Positions 8,853 to 17,839 of a stretch of DNA of 59,407 nucleotides are shown here, one piece after another. The first letter of the stretch is position 1; each line of letters opens with the position of its first letter. The stretch covers positions 1-59,407 of the forward strand of contig CANPBX010000012.1 of the NCBI GenBank assembly GCA_947572385.1, written 5' to 3'. The translations under genes and the position numbers were made by a program. The notes under the pieces are model-generated. The model was not told where the DNA came from and ran no database searches. It saw nothing but the letters and a program-made list of their open reading frames with translations. The DNA is from an uncultured Clostridia bacterium. GTDB lineage: Bacteria > Bacillota > Clostridia > Oscillospirales > Acutalibacteraceae.

Positions 8853-10178
8853 TTATACTTTATCCTTGGGATTGAAATACTTGATAAAATCAGTGTAGTA
8901 ATCCCCGGCCCTAAAACGCCGGTCCCGCACTATATCTATCTGCTCCTCAATATTGTTTTCAACGCCGTCGATCAAGAGCTCGCACAGGGCCGACTGCATT
9001 TTACGTATGGCCTCCCCGCGCGTGGAGGAATACACTATAAGCTTGCCCAACATAGAGTCATAATATGGCGAGATATCGCAGCCCTGATATAAAAAGGTGT
9101 CAAACCGCACCCAGGGGCCGCCCGGTGGGTGGAAAAACTCTACCCTGCTGGATTTGGTGGCGTTTATCCTGCACTCTATCGCAGCGCCCTGGAGCTGGAT
9201 ATCCTTCTGAGTGAAATCCAACGGAACGCCTGCGGCAATGCGTATCTGCCACTTTACAATGTCCACGCCGGTGACAAGTTCCGTGACCGGGTGCTCCACC
9301 TGCAGGCGGGTGTTCATCTCCATGAAGTAGAATTTTCCCGACTGGTCCATCAAAAACTCAACAGTGCCCGCGTTCACGTACCCGGCGGCCCGGGCTGCGC
9401 TTGTGGCAGCCTGTACCAGCTTCTCCCTTGTCTCCGGATTTACGCCGGGAGATGGCGACTCCTCTACAAGTTTCTGGTGGTTTTTCTGTATGGAGCATTC
9501 GCGTTCCCCCAGGCAGACAATATTGCCGTCATGGTCTGCCAGAAGCTGTACCTCTATATGCTTTACTGGGGCAAGATATTTCTCCATATACAGCCGTCCG
9601 TCCCCGAAAGCCTTTTCAGCCTCGGCGGAAGCGGTGCGGAAGGAGCGCTCCAGGTCCTCAGGGCGCTCAACAAGCCGGATACCTTTGCCGCCGCCTCCGG
9701 AGCTGGCCTTTATCATAACGGGATAGCCGATGGATCTCGCAGCCTTCAAAGCTTCCCCGGGACTTTCCAGCACATCAGTGCCCGGGGTGACCGGCACACC
9801 GTTTTCGCGCATGAGCTTTCTTGCGGCCTCTTTATCCCCCATTTTGGAAATGATCTCAGCGCTCGGGCCAATGAAGGTCAGTCCGTACTGTCTGCACAGC
9901 TGGGCGAACTCCGCGTTCTCAGAGAGGAAGCCGTAGCCCGGATGGATGGCCTGGGCCCCAGTGGCAAGAGCCGCGCTGACTATTCTTTTGCCGTCCAGGT
10001 AGCTGTCGTCGGCCCTTGCCCCGCCTACGCACACTGCCTGGTCCGCGAGAGCAGTATGCAGGGACTCCTTGTCGGCCTGGGAGTAGACTGCTACTGTGGA
10101 GATGCCCATTTCCTTGCAGGCGCGTATTATGCGTATGGCTATTTCGCCCCGGTTTGCAATCAGTATTTTTGTGAACAC
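8853..10178 (-). CDS. accC: Biotin carboxylase subunit of acetyl-CoA carboxylase
   Basis: 441 residues. ATP-dependent carboxylation of biotin on AccB. The protein begins at the classic FTKILIANRGEIA, has the glycine loop SSGGGGKGIR (about 160-170) and the catalytic MNTRLQVEHPVTE (about 285-297). GTG at 10178 is chosen because AAAGGGG lies 7 bases upstream and it leaves a 16-base gap to fabZ. The longer ATG reading would add 21 residues foreign to the family and overlap fabZ. Confidence 0.95.
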   Translation of the reverse strand: MFTKILIANRGEIAIRIIRACKEMGISTVAVYSQADKESLHTALADQAVCVGGARADDSYLDGKRIVSAALATGAQAIHPGYGFLSENAEFAQLCRQYGLTFIGPSAEIISKMGDKEAARKLMRENGVPVTPGTDVLESPGEALKAARSIGYPVMIKASSGGGGKGIRLVERPEDLERSFRTASAEAEKAFGDGRLYMEKYLAPVKHIEVQLLADHDGNIVCLGERECSIQKNHQKLVEESPSPGVNPETREKLVQAATSAARAAGYVNAGTVEFLMDQSGKFYFMEMNTRLQVEHPVTELVTGVDIVKWQIRIAAGVPLDFTQKDIQLQGAAIECRINATKSSRVEFFHPPGGPWVRFDTFLYQGCDISPYYDSMLGKLIVYSSTRGEAIRKMQSALCELLIDGVENNIEEQIDIVRDRRFRAGDYYTDFIKYFNPKDKV

Positions 10179-10194
10179 AAGCCTGCCCCTTTCT

Positions 10195-10614
10195 TTAAGC
10201 CCCAGTCTTAACGAGCGCGAAGGAAAATTCCGCAGAAACACATATTTTGCCGTTTACACTGCCGGTGCCCTTGGCAAAGTAAAAATTCCCCCGGCTGCGG
10301 GTGAGCTCGCACTGGGTCTCGAAAATGTCTCCGGGCTTCACCTGTCCACGGAATTTCACACTATTGAGCCCTGTGTATAGAGGCGTCATGCCCTCAGCCT
10401 TCCCAAGCAGCAGCACGCACGCGGACTGGGCCAGCATTTCGCATTGTATCACCCCGGGCACTACCGGATCCCCCGGGAAATGACCCTGCAGGAAGAACTC
10501 GTCCCCCCGGACATGATACTTGCCGTGGGAAATGCCGTCTATAAGCTCCACCTCGTCCACCAGCAGCATGGGCTCCCTATGGGGCAGGATATTCTTTATC
10601 TCTTCACGGTTCAT
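10195..10614 (-). CDS. fabZ: 3-hydroxyacyl-ACP dehydratase
   Basis: 139 residues, normal for FabZ. Hot-dog fold with the start motif ILPHREPMLLVDEV and the catalytic segment GHFPGDPVVPGV, where His and then Glu in IQCEMLAQ act. It removes water from 3-hydroxyacyl-ACP in each elongation round. The ATG at 10614 follows GGGAGG; a longer reading would add 22 unrelated residues. It lies between accB and accC. Confidence 0.95.
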   Translation of the reverse strand: MNREEIKNILPHREPMLLVDEVELIDGISHGKYHVRGDEFFLQGHFPGDPVVPGVIQCEMLAQSACVLLLGKAEGMTPLYTGLNSVKFRGQVKPGDIFETQCELTRSRGNFYFAKGTGSVNGKICVSAEFSFALVKTGA

Positions 10615-10630
10615 AGCAGCCTCCCTATTA

Positions 10631-11059
10631 TTACGGCGCGATACGGAACAGTGGCTGGTTATATTCGACCACCTGTCCATTGCCCACGCAGACCTCCACC
10701 ACGGTGCCGTCCACCTCGGAGGGGATTTCGTTCATCAGCTTCATTGCCTCTATAATGCACAGGGTATCCCCCCTATGCACCTTTGAGCCTACCTCCACAA
10801 AGGGCTGGCTCTCCGGTGAGGGCGCCGCATAGAATACGCCCACAGTGGGGGAGAGCACCAGGGAGCCCTTTTTAGGCGTGGGCTCCGGTTCTACAGGCGC
10901 GGTTACGAATGGTGATGGGCTGTATTGCCCAGCCGGAATGGGCATAGGCTCCGCCCCACGCTCCAGCTTCAGGCTTATACCCTCCTGAGACAGCTCTAAG
11001 GAGGTAAGCCCATTCTCTTTCATAAGCTTTGCCAGGTTCTCTATTGACTTTACGTCCAT
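10631..11059 (-). CDS. accB: Biotin carboxyl carrier protein
   Basis: 142 residues. An N-terminal helical part is followed by a Pro/Ala/Glu linker (about 60-80) and a C-terminal biotinyl domain with IIEAMKLMNEI, whose lysine carries biotin. ATG at 11059 follows GGGAGG and gives the standard MDVKSIENLAKLM start; the longer reading adds 20 residues overlapping the fabF end. It carries carboxybiotin from AccC to AccAD. Confidence 0.95.
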   Translation of the reverse strand: MDVKSIENLAKLMKENGLTSLELSQEGISLKLERGAEPMPIPAGQYSPSPFVTAPVEPEPTPKKGSLVLSPTVGVFYAAPSPESQPFVEVGSKVHRGDTLCIIEAMKLMNEIPSEVDGTVVEVCVGNGQVVEYNQPLFRIAP

Positions 11060-11078
11060 TATACAAAACCTCCCGGTA

Positions 11079-12314
11079 TTATATTCTGCGGAAAGCAAGG
11101 TAGGCGTTATGCCCGCCAAAGCCTAGGGAAGCGGACAGCGCCAGCTGGATATCAGCCCTGCGGGCCGAATTGGGCACATAGTCCAGGTCACAGGCGGGGT
11201 CGGGCTCCTGATAGCCTATGGTGGGCGGCACAAGCCCTTCTTTGAGCGCAAGCACGCAGGCAATGGCCTCTACTGCCCCTGCCGCACCAAGCATATGCCC
11301 GGTCATGGACTTTGTAGAGCTTATCATGCAGGCTCTGGCTGCGTTCTCACCAAGACCCTTCTTAATAGCCATGGTCTCGCAGGCGTCATTAAGTGGGGTG
11401 CTGGTTCCGTGGGCGTTGATGTAGAGTTTATGGGGGTCTTCGCAGCCGCCGGCTTCGCTGTAGGCCAGCTTCAGGGCCCTTGCGCCCCCATTGCCCTCGG
11501 GGTCAGGGGCGGTGATATGGTGGGCGTCGCAGGTTACGCCATAACCGCATATCTCTCCGTAAATAGTAGCCCCCCTGGATTTAGCGTGCTCATACTCCTC
11601 CAGCATTAAGGCTCCGGCGCCCTCGCCCATAACAAAGCCGTTGCGCCTCGCGTCAAAGGGTACACAGGCATATGAGGGGTCATCTGTAGTAGACAGGGCT
11701 TTCATATTGGAAAAGCCCGCCAATCCCAGCGGTACGATAGCTGCCTCTGCGCCGCCAGCCAGTGCTGCCGACAGGTAGCCGTGCTTTATGGACCTATAGG
11801 CCTCGCCAATGGCGTTATTGCCGGTGGCGCAGGCCGTAACTGAGGATACCGCCGCGCCTTGGAAGTGGTGCTTGATGGCAATAAGCCCTCCGGCCATATT
11901 TATGATAAGCGCTGGAATAAAGAAGGGGGATACCCTTCTGGGCCCCTTCTCCAGCATCAGCTTCTGCTGCTCTTCAAAGGTGCCGATACCGCCTATGCCA
12001 GAGCCGAAGTATACGCCGATGTCCTCGCCGGGCAATGTGCCCTGTATGCCGCTGGACTCCACGGCCTGAGCCGCAGCCGCTAGAGCGTACTGGCAGAAAA
12101 CATCGTACTTTCTAAGATCCCCCTTGTCCATATACTTTGAGGGGTCAAAATCCTTTACCTCCGCAGCTACGCTGACCTTGAACTCGGAGGCGTCGAACTT
12201 GGTGATTGGGCCCACACCGCATTTGCCTGAGACCAGCCCCTGCCAAAAGCTCTCCACATCGTTGCCGATGGGAGTGACAGCGCCCATTCCGGTTATCACG
12301 ACCCGGTTCAACAA
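11079..12314 (-). CDS. fabF: Beta-ketoacyl-ACP synthase II, probable TTG start
   Basis: About 411 residues. Condensing enzyme that extends acyl-ACP with malonyl-ACP. It has RVVITGMGAVTPIG at the start, the nucleophile Cys in SVTACATGNNA, and the two active-site histidines in NAHGTSTPLND and KSMTGHMLGAAG. An ATG at 12320 touches the AGAGAGG ribosome site with no spacing, so one of two TTG codons (12314 or 12311) is the more likely start. Internal gene of the operon. Confidence 0.93.
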   Translation of the reverse strand: MLNRVVITGMGAVTPIGNDVESFWQGLVSGKCGVGPITKFDASEFKVSVAAEVKDFDPSKYMDKGDLRKYDVFCQYALAAAAQAVESSGIQGTLPGEDIGVYFGSGIGGIGTFEEQQKLMLEKGPRRVSPFFIPALIINMAGGLIAIKHHFQGAAVSSVTACATGNNAIGEAYRSIKHGYLSAALAGGAEAAIVPLGLAGFSNMKALSTTDDPSYACVPFDARRNGFVMGEGAGALMLEEYEHAKSRGATIYGEICGYGVTCDAHHITAPDPEGNGGARALKLAYSEAGGCEDPHKLYINAHGTSTPLNDACETMAIKKGLGENAARACMISSTKSMTGHMLGAAGAVEAIACVLALKEGLVPPTIGYQEPDPACDLDYVPNSARRADIQLALSASLGFGGHNAYLAFRRI

Positions 12315-12397
12315 AATCATCCTCTCTTATTTTACCGCATCTCAAAGGAGATTGCAATACTAATTCATCTGGTTTTTAAAATTATATGAAAGTTTTC

Positions 12398-13135
12398 TCA
12401 GGTAGCCAGCCCGCCGTCTACCCTGATGGTCTCCCCGGTGATATAGTCGGACTCGGGCGAGGCCAAAAACAGCGCCACATTCGCCACATCCTCCGGCGAA
12501 CCCATGCGCTTCATGGGTACCTGGACCAGGAGGGGGTTATCCTCCTTGATATCCTTGGTCATGTCGGTCTTGATAAAGCCCGGGGCTATGCAGTTGCAGC
12601 ATACCCCTCTGCTGCCCAGTTCCTTGGCGACAGACTTGGACATGCCTATGAGTCCGGCTTTAGACGCCGCATAGTTTACCTGTCCGGCGTTGCCGACCAG
12701 GCCCGCAATAGAGCTGATATTGATTATCTTCCCCGAGCGCTTGCGCATAAAGTCCCTATAGCAGGCGCGAATCATGTGGAAAGCTCCCTTGAGGTTGATG
12801 TCCAGCACCATATCGTAGTCCTCGTCCTTCATGCCCACCATCAGGGTGTCCCGAGTAACTCCGGCGTTGTTCACAAGTATATCTATCTGCCCCAGATCCT
12901 TCTTGACCGCTGCCACAGTCTCGTTCACAGCATTCTCGTCCCGCACGTCACACACATAGAGCCGCGCCCTGCGCCCCATGGCTTCTATCTCCTTGAGAGT
13001 ATCTTCCGCGGGCTCGCTGGGCCCAACATATGCAATGGCGATATCCGCTCCGTTCTCAGCCAGCTTCATGGCGATGGCTTTTCCCAGTCCCTGGGAGCCG
13101 CCGGTGACAAGCGCTGTTTTTCCTTCAAGCTTCAT
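12398..13135 (-). CDS. fabG: 3-oxoacyl-ACP reductase
   Basis: 245-residue short-chain dehydrogenase. NADPH-binding TGGSQGLGKAIA (about 11-22), NNAGVTRD near 88, Ser of NISSIAG near 139, catalytic YAASK near 152 and the C-terminal YITGETIRVDGG are all present. It reduces 3-oxoacyl-ACP. ATG with AGGAGA upstream. The roughly 80-base gap before fabF is the largest in the operon; no clear terminator or promoter was seen in it. Confidence 0.94.
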   Translation of the reverse strand: MKLEGKTALVTGGSQGLGKAIAMKLAENGADIAIAYVGPSEPAEDTLKEIEAMGRRARLYVCDVRDENAVNETVAAVKKDLGQIDILVNNAGVTRDTLMVGMKDEDYDMVLDINLKGAFHMIRACYRDFMRKRSGKIINISSIAGLVGNAGQVNYAASKAGLIGMSKSVAKELGSRGVCCNCIAPGFIKTDMTKDIKEDNPLLVQVPMKRMGSPEDVANVALFLASPESDYITGETIRVDGGLAT

Positions 13136-13148
13136 GGCGATCTCTCCT

Positions 13149-14060
13149 TTATATGATCTCGCTCAGAGCGGCATTCAGTGTTTCCGCATCCTGCACTTGA
13201 AAAACTCTGGCGGTTTTAACAGTCTTCTTTATGAGCCCGCACAGGGTCTTGCCCGGGCCGCACTCAAGGAAGGTGTCAACGCCCTGCGCAGCCAGGGCCT
13301 CAACGGTCTCCTGCCAGCGCACCGGGCTCTTGACCTGGCGCACCAACAGTTCCTTGGCATTATCACTATAGGGCTTTGCGGTAAAGTTTGCATACACCGG
13401 AAGACGGGGCTTGCCCAGCTCAATATTTTCAAGCACACCCTCAAGCTCACTGGCGGCGCTCTCCATAAAGGGAGAGTGGAACCCGCCGCTCACGGCTAGC
13501 GGCGCCGCGCGGCCTCCCTCTGCCTTAACAAGCTCCTGGAATTTCTTCAGCTGGCCGGACTCCCCGGCCACCACAAGCTGTCCCGGGCAGTTATAGTTCA
13601 CAGGCCAGACCTTTGTGAATTTACCGCAGAGCTCCTCGACCTTCTCATTTGTAAGCTTCAGTACCGCCGCCATGCTGCCGGGGTTCTCCTCGGCGGCCTT
13701 CTGCATGGCTTCGGCCCGCCTGCAGACAAACTCAAAGCCCGATTTATCGGTGAAGATACCCGTGAAAGCCGCAGCCGCAGCCTCGCCTAACGAAAATCCG
13801 GCGGCATAGTCCGCGCGGACTCCCTTCTCCTCCAGTGCTTTAGCTGCAGCAAGGTCCACGCAGTAGAGGCAGGGCTGGGTATTCTTTGTGACCGAGAGCT
13901 CCTCCACCGTTCCTGAAAAGCACTGACTTGAGGTGCCGGGACGCAGGCTGTCAGCAAGCTCAAAGATGACTTTTGCTGCGGGGCTTGCCGCACATAGGGA
14001 CTGGCCCATCCCCGGATACTGGGCCCCCTGGCCTGAGAAAACGAATGCTATTTTACCCAT
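13149..14060 (-). CDS. fabD: Malonyl-CoA:ACP transacylase
   Basis: 303 residues. It loads malonyl groups onto ACP. FSGQGAQYPGMG (8-19) and the nucleophile motif GFSLGEAAA (about 87) match the family, as do the PVNYNCPGQLVVAG segment and a GPGKTLCGL tail. The start overlaps the end of a small membrane-protein ORF by 8 bases. Normal length. Confidence 0.95.
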   Translation of the reverse strand: MGKIAFVFSGQGAQYPGMGQSLCAASPAAKVIFELADSLRPGTSSQCFSGTVEELSVTKNTQPCLYCVDLAAAKALEEKGVRADYAAGFSLGEAAAAAFTGIFTDKSGFEFVCRRAEAMQKAAEENPGSMAAVLKLTNEKVEELCGKFTKVWPVNYNCPGQLVVAGESGQLKKFQELVKAEGGRAAPLAVSGGFHSPFMESAASELEGVLENIELGKPRLPVYANFTAKPYSDNAKELLVRQVKSPVRWQETVEALAAQGVDTFLECGPGKTLCGLIKKTVKTARVFQVQDAETLNAALSEII

Positions 14061-14262
14061 TTTTTACTCTCCGTTTCAGCTTTGGATTTAGAGCTTCTAT
14101 TACGACATTCTTAACGGCGTTACGCATACTGACCTCAATGTTCCATAAGGTATCCCTGATCCCTTGGGTCACGGCTGCTTTAACTAAAAAATATAAAATC
14201 GCGCAGGATGTCGACAGGAATATGAGAAACAGTAGTATAATTGCAAGTATAGTAGGTCCCAA
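14053..14262 (-). CDS. Small one-helix membrane protein inside the fab operon
   Basis: 69 residues from a TTG codon preceded by GGGGGG. One hydrophobic helix (about 3-28) is followed by a basic, amphipathic tail rich in Lys and Arg. It overlaps the fabD start by 8 bases and begins 24 bases after fabK ends, so it is placed as a real operon member. I do not recognise a family. It might tether or modulate the pathway at the membrane, but nothing in the sequence shows this. Confidence 0.6.
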   Translation of the reverse strand: MGPTILAIILLFLIFLSTSCAILYFLVKAAVTQGIRDTLWNIEVSMRNAVKNVVIEALNPKLKRRVKNG

Positions 14263-14286
14263 AAGAAGTTTTCCCCCCAGTCGGGC

Positions 14287-15231
14287 TCAAACCAGCCACT
14301 TTCCGGCACCGCTCAGCACTTTCTCAGCTTCCGAGAACATTTCCACAATTATTTCGGCGGCGGGCTGCTCTTTATTCACCATCCCGGCTATCTGACCGGC
14401 AAGAAAATCTCCCGTCTTTTCGTCGCCCTCTATAGCGGCCCGGTACAGGGCTCCACGCCCAAGCTCCTCCAGCTCCTCGTCGGATATCTGTCTGTACTCG
14501 GCTTTAAAGAGATCCTTAGCAAACTGGTTTTTTATCTGCCTTACAGGATGTCCCAGCCGCTTGCCGGTCACCATGGTAGCTATATCATTTGCTTTTAGCA
14601 CCTTTTTCTTATAATTGGGGTGTACTCCACATTCATTTGCCACTAGGAATCTTGTGCCGACCTGCACGCCCACCGCGCCCAGCTGGAAGGCGGCGGCTAT
14701 GCCTCTGCCGTCAGCAATGCCTCCGGCGGCTAACACCGGCAAGTCTGTGGCGTCACAGACCTGTGGGACCAGCACCATAGTGGTGAGGTCGCCAACATGC
14801 CCGCCGGACTCGCCGCCCTCAGCTATTATAGCGGAGGCCCCGGCCTTTGTCACCAGCTTTGCCATAGCTACGGAGGCCACCACAGGCACGACCCTCACTC
14901 CGGCCTCAAGCCACATTGGCATATATTTTGACGGATTTCCCGCGCCGGTGGTGACAACAGCCACCCGCTCTTTTGCCGCCAGCTCCGCTACCTCAGCGGC
15001 GAAGGGGGACATGAGCATAATGTTCACGCCAAAGGGCTTGTCTGTAAGAGAGCGGCAGAGGTCTATCTGCTCCTTGAGGTATTGGGCATTTGCATTCATG
15101 GCTGAGATAATTCCCAGACCGCCGCCGTTTGAGACGGCTGCAGCCAGCTTTCCGTCGGATATCCAGGCCATGCCTCCCTGGAAGATGGGGTACTTTATCC
15201 CCAAAAGCTCACATAGTGGAGTCCTTATCAT
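14287..15231 (-). CDS. fabK: Enoyl-ACP reductase II (FMN-dependent)
   Basis: 314 residues. TIM-barrel flavoenzyme of the nitronate-monooxygenase/FabK type, which does the last reduction of each elongation round and replaces FabI. Motifs seen are PIFQGGMAWIS (about 15-25), GGGLGIISAMNA, AEGGESGGHVGD (about 136) and AAGGIADGRGIAAA (about 165). Its place between fabH and fabD supports FabK over nitronate monooxygenase. FabK enzymes are known to be insensitive to triclosan. Confidence 0.93.
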   Translation of the reverse strand: MIRTPLCELLGIKYPIFQGGMAWISDGKLAAAVSNGGGLGIISAMNANAQYLKEQIDLCRSLTDKPFGVNIMLMSPFAAEVAELAAKERVAVVTTGAGNPSKYMPMWLEAGVRVVPVVASVAMAKLVTKAGASAIIAEGGESGGHVGDLTTMVLVPQVCDATDLPVLAAGGIADGRGIAAAFQLGAVGVQVGTRFLVANECGVHPNYKKKVLKANDIATMVTGKRLGHPVRQIKNQFAKDLFKAEYRQISDEELEELGRGALYRAAIEGDEKTGDFLAGQIAGMVNKEQPAAEIIVEMFSEAEKVLSGAGKWLV

Positions 15232-15255
15232 AACTATATTCCCCCTAAATTTTCT

Positions 15256-16212
15256 TTACCATCTGATAACGCAGGCTGCGCTGGAGAGACCGCCGCCGAA
15301 AGCAGCCATAACAACGTAGTCTCCGCGTTTTATCTGTCCTGAACGCACGGCCTTGTCCAGCAGTATGGGTTCGCTTGCCGAAGAGGTATTGCCCACCTCC
15401 TGGATGTTTGCCAGGAATTTTTCCTGTGCTATTTCCGGCAGCCTTCTTGAGGCCTCGCTTATAATACGCAGGTTTGCCTGGTGAGGTATCACCACAGAGA
15501 CCTGATCCCCGGAGATACCCGCCTGCTCCATGACGGAGCGGATATCGTTTACCATGGAGGTCACTGCAAATTTGTAAGTGTCCTGGCCCTTCATAAATAC
15601 ACAGCTCTTTTTCTGCTCCACCTGATAGAATGGGGAGTTGTTCCAGCCGGTGGGTATGTCTATAATATCGTCGCCGCCCTGGGTGTGCAGCTCCGAAGCA
15701 AGATAGCTGTCGCCGCCGCCCAGTACCACGGCCCCGGCGCCGTCTCCGAAGATACAGCAGGTGGAGCGGTCCGTCCAGTCGATAAGCCCGCTCATGCGCT
15801 CACTGCTGACCACAAGAGCCTTTTTTACCGTGCCCCTGGAAAAGAAGCCGGAGACTATTTCAAGCCCGAACAAGAAGCCCGGGCAGGCGGCGTTTATATC
15901 AAAGGCTGGGCATCTTGCCCCCAAACGCTTCTGTACCATGCTGGCAAGGCCCGGAGAGATACTGTCGGCACTCACAGATGTGCCGATAATAAGGTCCAGC
16001 TCCGGGGCGGCGACACCTGCCGACTCCAGAGCCCGGGCAGCTGCCTCAGCTGCCATGTCCGTATTGCTCTCGGTGGTACACACATGGCGCTCCTTCACGC
16101 CCACGCGTTTGGTTATCCACTCGTCTGAGGTGTCCACCATTTTGGACAGCTCCTCGTTAGTTATAACCTTTTCCGGCAGAAAGCTGCCCGTGCCAAGTAT
16201 CTGAAAGCTCAT
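15256..16212 (-). CDS. fabH: Beta-ketoacyl-ACP synthase III
   Basis: 318 residues. It starts fatty-acid synthesis by condensing acyl-CoA with malonyl-ACP. The catalytic triad is visible as Cys in INAACPGFLFG (about 110), His in VIPHQANLRI (about 244) and Asn in VGNTSSAS (about 274). The N-terminal WITKRVGVKERH is typical. First gene of the fatty-acid operon, 58 bases after the -10. Confidence 0.95.
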   Translation of the reverse strand: MSFQILGTGSFLPEKVITNEELSKMVDTSDEWITKRVGVKERHVCTTESNTDMAAEAAARALESAGVAAPELDLIIGTSVSADSISPGLASMVQKRLGARCPAFDINAACPGFLFGLEIVSGFFSRGTVKKALVVSSERMSGLIDWTDRSTCCIFGDGAGAVVLGGGDSYLASELHTQGGDDIIDIPTGWNNSPFYQVEQKKSCVFMKGQDTYKFAVTSMVNDIRSVMEQAGISGDQVSVVIPHQANLRIISEASRRLPEIAQEKFLANIQEVGNTSSASEPILLDKAVRSGQIKRGDYVVMAAFGGGLSSAACVIRW

Positions 16213-16269
16213 AATCTGTTAGCTCCTCTCTCTGAAAGCCGGGGAAATATCAGGCTCACAACTTTCTTA

Positions 16270-16298
16270 ATTATAAAGTATTTTCCAGGGTTTGTCAA
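16270..16298 (-). promoter_or_regulatory. Consensus sigma-A promoter of the fatty-acid operon
   Basis: Perfect TTGACA (16298-16293), 17-bp spacer and perfect TATAAT (16275-16270). The -35 overlaps the stop codon of the upstream membrane-protein gene. Short arms ACTTT/AAAGT (16261-16279) flank the -10 and might be an operator, but they match no known FapR or FabT site that I can recall. Confidence 0.85.
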
Positions 16299-16840
16299 TG
16301 AGGGCGGGCCTCTCGGCGGAAAGCTATTTTGGCTATTTTAATGCGGTTATACCGCTGTATGGCCGCAAATGACAGGTCAAGGGCCGCCCCGCACAGCGAG
16401 GTCACAAGAAAGACCCAGAAGGCCCCGAACCAGACGTGGGCAATAAGCGGCACGAAGCTCAATGCCGAGATAACCTCGTGCACCCGCTCGGCACAGCACA
16501 TATTAACGGCGATATCCTCCCAGCTGTGCAGCTTTGGGGAGAAGTCCTCCGGGCTGTAGGTGGGCATTTTATTTTTCCAGCGCTTTACCCTTAGAAGCTT
16601 GTATACCCTATGCTCCCAGGGCCGCGCTTTGTACCAGCCCTTGGTATAGTCAGGGCGTATGAAGGACGGACTGTCCAGCGCCGTGCCTATTATCAGCCGC
16701 ATAAGGAGATGATATGATATGGTGCCAAAAGTTATGGCAAAGGTAAGAAGCATACTAAGGGGGAAGATACTGTACAGCGCGGCGGCGAGGACGGCGGCTA
16801 TAAGGCTCAGCGCTGCCGTGAACTTCAATATCTTAGACAT
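16295..16840 (-). CDS. Integral membrane protein, CrtO-like acyltransferase family (tentative)
   Basis: 181 residues. Four hydrophobic segments (about 7-25, 28-50, 122-142, 145-165) surround a central conserved stretch, PWEHRVYKLLRVKRWKNKMP, which resembles the core of the glycosyl-diaponeurosporenoate acyltransferase (CrtO) family. No carotenoid genes are nearby, so the substrate is open. It overlaps the GNAT gene by 8 bases and ends on the fab promoter. Family call is tentative; membrane location is clear. Confidence 0.6.
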   Translation of the reverse strand: MSKILKFTAALSLIAAVLAAALYSIFPLSMLLTFAITFGTISYHLLMRLIIGTALDSPSFIRPDYTKGWYKARPWEHRVYKLLRVKRWKNKMPTYSPEDFSPKLHSWEDIAVNMCCAERVHEVISALSFVPLIAHVWFGAFWVFLVTSLCGAALDLSFAAIQRYNRIKIAKIAFRREARPH

Positions 16841-17270
16841 GGAACCACTTTACCATCTGCACAAAGTTTCTGGTGTTCTTATACCCTTCCTTGCCGTAGA
16901 AATGGGCGTGCATACCGTCGTTTACAGCGCTCAGCTCTATCCCCGCGGCCCCAAGCTCCCGCACCCGGCGCTCGGTCTCCCGAAGAAGGGCCGTTCCCAG
17001 GCCCCTGCCCTGGCTGGAGAGGCCTATGACGATCTCTTCCAGTATGAAGGACACAAGGTCGTCGTACTGCTTAAAATAGCCCATCACAAAACCTATGGGG
17101 TTGTTCCCGTCTTCCATGAGGAGTCCGTACCCGCCGTCCATGCCCAGCACCTGGCGTATGCGCCGCCCGGCAGTCTCTTCCGTCCATTTGCTCTCCTCAC
17201 AGGTATTATAGTAGTCAATATAGAGTGGCAGGACGCTCCGGGCGTCGCTTATAGTCATCTCTCTGTACAT
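16833..17270 (-). CDS. GNAT family N-acetyltransferase
   Basis: 145 residues. The acetyl-CoA-binding pattern GLSSQGRGLGTALL (about 85-98) and the NDGMHAHFYGKEGYK ending (about 120-135) are typical. Substrate is unknown. ATG at 17270 (MYREMTISDA) is preferred because AGAGGA lies 6 bases before it. It lies in a small operon with a phosphodiesterase and a membrane protein. Confidence 0.8.
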   Translation of the reverse strand: MYREMTISDARSVLPLYIDYYNTCEESKWTEETAGRRIRQVLGMDGGYGLLMEDGNNPIGFVMGYFKQYDDLVSFILEEIVIGLSSQGRGLGTALLRETERRVRELGAAGIELSAVNDGMHAHFYGKEGYKNTRNFVQMVKWFHV

Positions 17271-17281
17271 GATCTTTCCTC

Positions 17282-17749
17282 TCACGGCAGTTTCATCACA
17301 TTGAGCACTATCCCCTGCTCCGTGACGTCAATAATCCCATAGGTGGGCTCCCAACCGCTGAGCCGTCCGGGATTCATGATATACAGTCCGTCCGCATAGT
17401 CCTCCCGGGGCCTATGCGTGTGCCCAAAGAGCACAATATCCGCTTTCCTGGAGCGGGCCTCGGTGATCATGGTATAGTCGCCGGATTTCACGCCGTACAT
17501 ATGCCCGTGGGTAAAAAAGAGCTTTCTGCCCCCCGCTATATACTCACCAGTCTCAGGCACGGAGCTGCCCCAGTCGCAGTTACCCCTCACCTGCAGGAAG
17601 GTCTTGTTGGGAAAGGAGAATCTAACCTTATCAACGTCCTCGCCGCCATCGCCCAGATGTATGACGATGTCGGCGTTGGGCTGGGCAAGTATCGCGCGGC
17701 GAAGGCTCCCGGAGTCTCCGTGGGTGTCTGACGTCACCAAAATACGCAT
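17282..17749 (-). CDS. YfcE/MJ0936-type metallophosphodiesterase
   Basis: 155 residues. Calcineurin-like fold with all five metal motifs: SDTHGD (7-12), HLGDGGED (about 31), RGNCDW (about 54), THGHMYG (about 80) and GHTHRP (about 108). These two-metal enzymes cleave phosphodiesters in vitro; the physiological substrate is generally unknown. First gene of a minus-strand trio. Confidence 0.85.
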   Translation of the reverse strand: MRILVTSDTHGDSGSLRRAILAQPNADIVIHLGDGGEDVDKVRFSFPNKTFLQVRGNCDWGSSVPETGEYIAGGRKLFFTHGHMYGVKSGDYTMITEARSRKADIVLFGHTHRPREDYADGLYIMNPGRLSGWEPTYGIIDVTEQGIVLNVMKLP

Positions 17750-17839
17750 TAAAATACCTCACATTCAAAAAATTATGAATCAAGCTTGCGACCCATGCAT
17801 AATATGGACAGAAGCCATATGAGAGGGAGGGTCCCAAAA

